Part shown: positions 5,626 through 6,853 of the stretch, in pieces
Layout of the letters: each line of letters starts with the position of its first letter
How positions within the stretch are numbered: position 1 is the first letter of the stretch
DNA from: Nitratifractor sp.
GTDB lineage: Bacteria > Campylobacterota > Campylobacteria > Campylobacterales > Sulfurovaceae
DNA: 6,853 bases
Assembly: GCA_024762845.1 (NCBI GenBank)
Contig: JANTGQ010000068.1
Coordinates: 1 to 6,853 of the forward strand
Direction: 5' to 3'
Notes under the pieces: model-generated
What the model was told of the DNA's origin: nothing
Database searches by the model: none
What the model saw: the letters and a program-made list of their open reading frames with translations, nothing else
Program-made: the position numbers and the translations under genes

Positions 5626-6441
5626 GTGAATAACGAACTTGTTAAAAAGATTGTGCTGCCACTGTTAGTATTGGTTGTAATATTAGGTGTCTGGATAGTG
5701 ATAGCAGACTATATTGAGGACTTTCCTACACCTGCAGATGTTTATACTGCGGCTTTTGGTGGTGTAAATGCTGATGGTGAAACTATTAAAGGGGTATTAG
5801 CTGATCCGTTTTATGTAGCTAACGAAGATGATAAAGGTATATTTTGGCAAATCCTCAACTCTTTAGAGAGAGTATTTGCAGGTTTTTTAATTGCAGTTAT
5901 TGTTGGTGTTCCACTAGGCCTTCTTATAGGTATGAGTAAAAATGCTAGTTATGCATTTGATCCCTTTATACAAATATTCAAGCCAGTCTCACCACTTGCG
6001 TGGTTACCACTGCTGCTCTATATATTCCAGGATATTAATATGACAGCAATCTCAACCATATTTGTAACATCAATCTGGCCGATTATTATCAATACTGCAC
6101 TTGGTGTAAAGAGTGTTAGTGAAGATTACCTTAATGTTGCAAAAGTATTAAGATTTAGCCCGGTAGAAAAAGTATTTCAGATAATCCTACCGGTTGCTGT
6201 GCCTTATATATTTACAGGAATGAGACTCTCTTTGGGTATCGCTTGGCTTGTTATTGTTGCGGCAGAGATGTTAACAGGTGGTATCGGTATAGGGTTCTGG
6301 ATTTGGGATGAGTATAACAATCTAAACTATCCAAACATTATAATAGGTATTATTGTAGTTGGAATTATTGGATACCTACTCGACTTGGTAATGGGTAAAA
6401 TAGCAGATTTCTTCGACTATAGAAAAAAAGGGAGAGCATAA
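5626..6441 (+). CDS. nrtB: nitrate ABC transporter permease
   Basis: A 271-residue inner-membrane permease of the MetI-like (BPD_transp_1) fold, close to the usual NrtB length. It forms the channel through which nitrate delivered by NrtA passes. Hydrophobic segments are seen at about 9-27, 82-103, 122-135, 141-160, 187-213 and 236-256. The loop before the second segment contains DPFYVANEDDKGIFWQILNS (60-79), a feature of NrtB-type permeases. The EAA-type coupling loop is at about 168-200 (YLNVAKVLRFSP then QIILPVAVPYIFTGMR), which docks onto the ATPase. The start is GTG with AAGGAG upstream. The stop overlaps the ATPase start by one base (TAATG), so the two are translationally coupled; the gap to nrtA is instead 267 bp and filled with hairpins. 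Confidence 0.94.
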   Translation: MNNELVKKIVLPLLVLVVILGVWIVIADYIEDFPTPADVYTAAFGGVNADGETIKGVLADPFYVANEDDKGIFWQILNSLERVFAGFLIAVIVGVPLGLLIGMSKNASYAFDPFIQIFKPVSPLAWLPLLLYIFQDINMTAISTIFVTSIWPIIINTALGVKSVSEDYLNVAKVLRFSPVEKVFQIILPVAVPYIFTGMRLSLGIAWLVIVAAEMLTGGIGIGFWIWDEYNNLNYPNIIIGIIVVGIIGYLLDLVMGKIADFFDYRKKGRA

Positions 6442-6853
6442 TGAATAGAGAAAAATTTTTAGTACTAGAAAATGTAGAGAAGAGGTTTCCTATCCCTGGG
6501 AAAGAGGACTATGTTGCAGTGACCGATGTAGATCTTAAGATAAAAAAAGATGAAATTATCTCTATAATCGGGCACAGTGGTTGTGGTAAGAGTACCCTGT
6601 TAAATATGATTTCGGGACTAGATGCACAAACATCAGGACACCTCTTTCTAAAAGGAAAAGAGATTAAAGGTCCAGGACCAGATAGAGCGGTTGTTTTCCA
6701 AAACCACTCTTTACTACCTTGGCTAACAGTATATAACAATATCAATATGGCAGTAAAAAAAGTTATGCCCGACCTCTCTGCAAAAGAGCTAAAAGAGAGA
6801 GTAGAAAAGTTTATCAGCCTCGTTAACCTCGATCATGCGAAAGATAAGTTTCC
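6441..6853 (+). CDS. nitrate ABC transporter ATP-binding protein, 3' end missing
   Basis: 137 residues are readable before the right edge. This is the nucleotide-binding subunit that powers nitrate import on the cytoplasmic face. Walker A is GHSGCGKST (44-52), followed by LLNMISGLD, and the Q-loop is VVFQNHSLLPWLTV with Q87. The GHSGCGKST, PGPDRAVVFQNHSLLPWLTV combination is characteristic of NrtC/NrtD-type ATPases. The signature motif, Walker B and H-loop lie outside the window. The missing part also decides whether the gene is an NrtD (about 260-280 residues, ATPase only) or an NrtC with a C-terminal NrtA-like domain, so no symbol is given. A GGGAGAG inside the end of nrtB (6430-6436) acts as its ribosome-binding site, and the ATG overlaps the nrtB stop. 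Confidence 0.93.
   Translation, partial: MNREKFLVLENVEKRFPIPGKEDYVAVTDVDLKIKKDEIISIIGHSGCGKSTLLNMISGLDAQTSGHLFLKGKEIKGPGPDRAVVFQNHSLLPWLTVYNNINMAVKKVMPDLSAKELKERVEKFISLVNLDHAKDKF

Noticed and set aside
6509..6745. Minus-strand 78-codon frame at the right end
   Set aside because: Antisense to the Walker A and Q-loop region of the ATPase gene.

Overview
The window looks like chromosomal DNA of a mesophilic Campylobacterota (epsilonproteobacterial) organism, in the general range of Sulfurimonas, Sulfurovum or Arcobacter relatives. The basis is the AT-rich, AGA/AAA/TTA-heavy codon use, T-rich promoters with weak -35 elements, and the character of the proteins. The genus is an inference; no similarity search was possible.

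Layout. On the minus strand at the left edge lies a DHH-family phosphoesterase gene that runs off the window. It overlaps by 8 bp the 3' end of an Rrf2-family regulator gene that has three cysteines suited to an Fe-S cluster. Divergent from these is rpsO (ribosomal protein S15), ending in a hairpin terminator. Facing rpsO is narB/nasA, a cytoplasmic molybdenum nitrate reductase of the assimilatory type. Divergent from narB, across a 227-bp control region, is an ABC nitrate importer operon: nrtA (periplasmic binding protein), nrtB (permease) and an nrtD/nrtC-type ATPase cut by the right edge. nrtB and the ATPase gene overlap by one base (TAATG).

Working together: NrtA captures nitrate in the periplasm, NrtB with the ATPase moves it across the inner membrane, and NarB reduces it to nitrite in the cytoplasm. 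No nitrite reductase, electron donor or nitrate-responsive regulator lies inside the window. The divergent arrangement suggests shared control from 3740-3966.

The most notable non-coding features are two structured regions. First, the 267-bp gap between nrtA and nrtB holds a 170-nt, almost uninterrupted fold-back hairpin (5437-5606) with 20-bp terminal arms, preceded by overlapping hairpins. It is either a MITE-like palindromic element or a structured intercistronic RNA, and its mispairs are mostly G-U on the + strand. Second, the presumed narB leader holds a 52-nt hairpin with a UUCG loop ending 7 nt from the Shine-Dalgarno sequence. I see no clearly new multi-gene system; the genes form a recognisable nitrate-assimilation locus.
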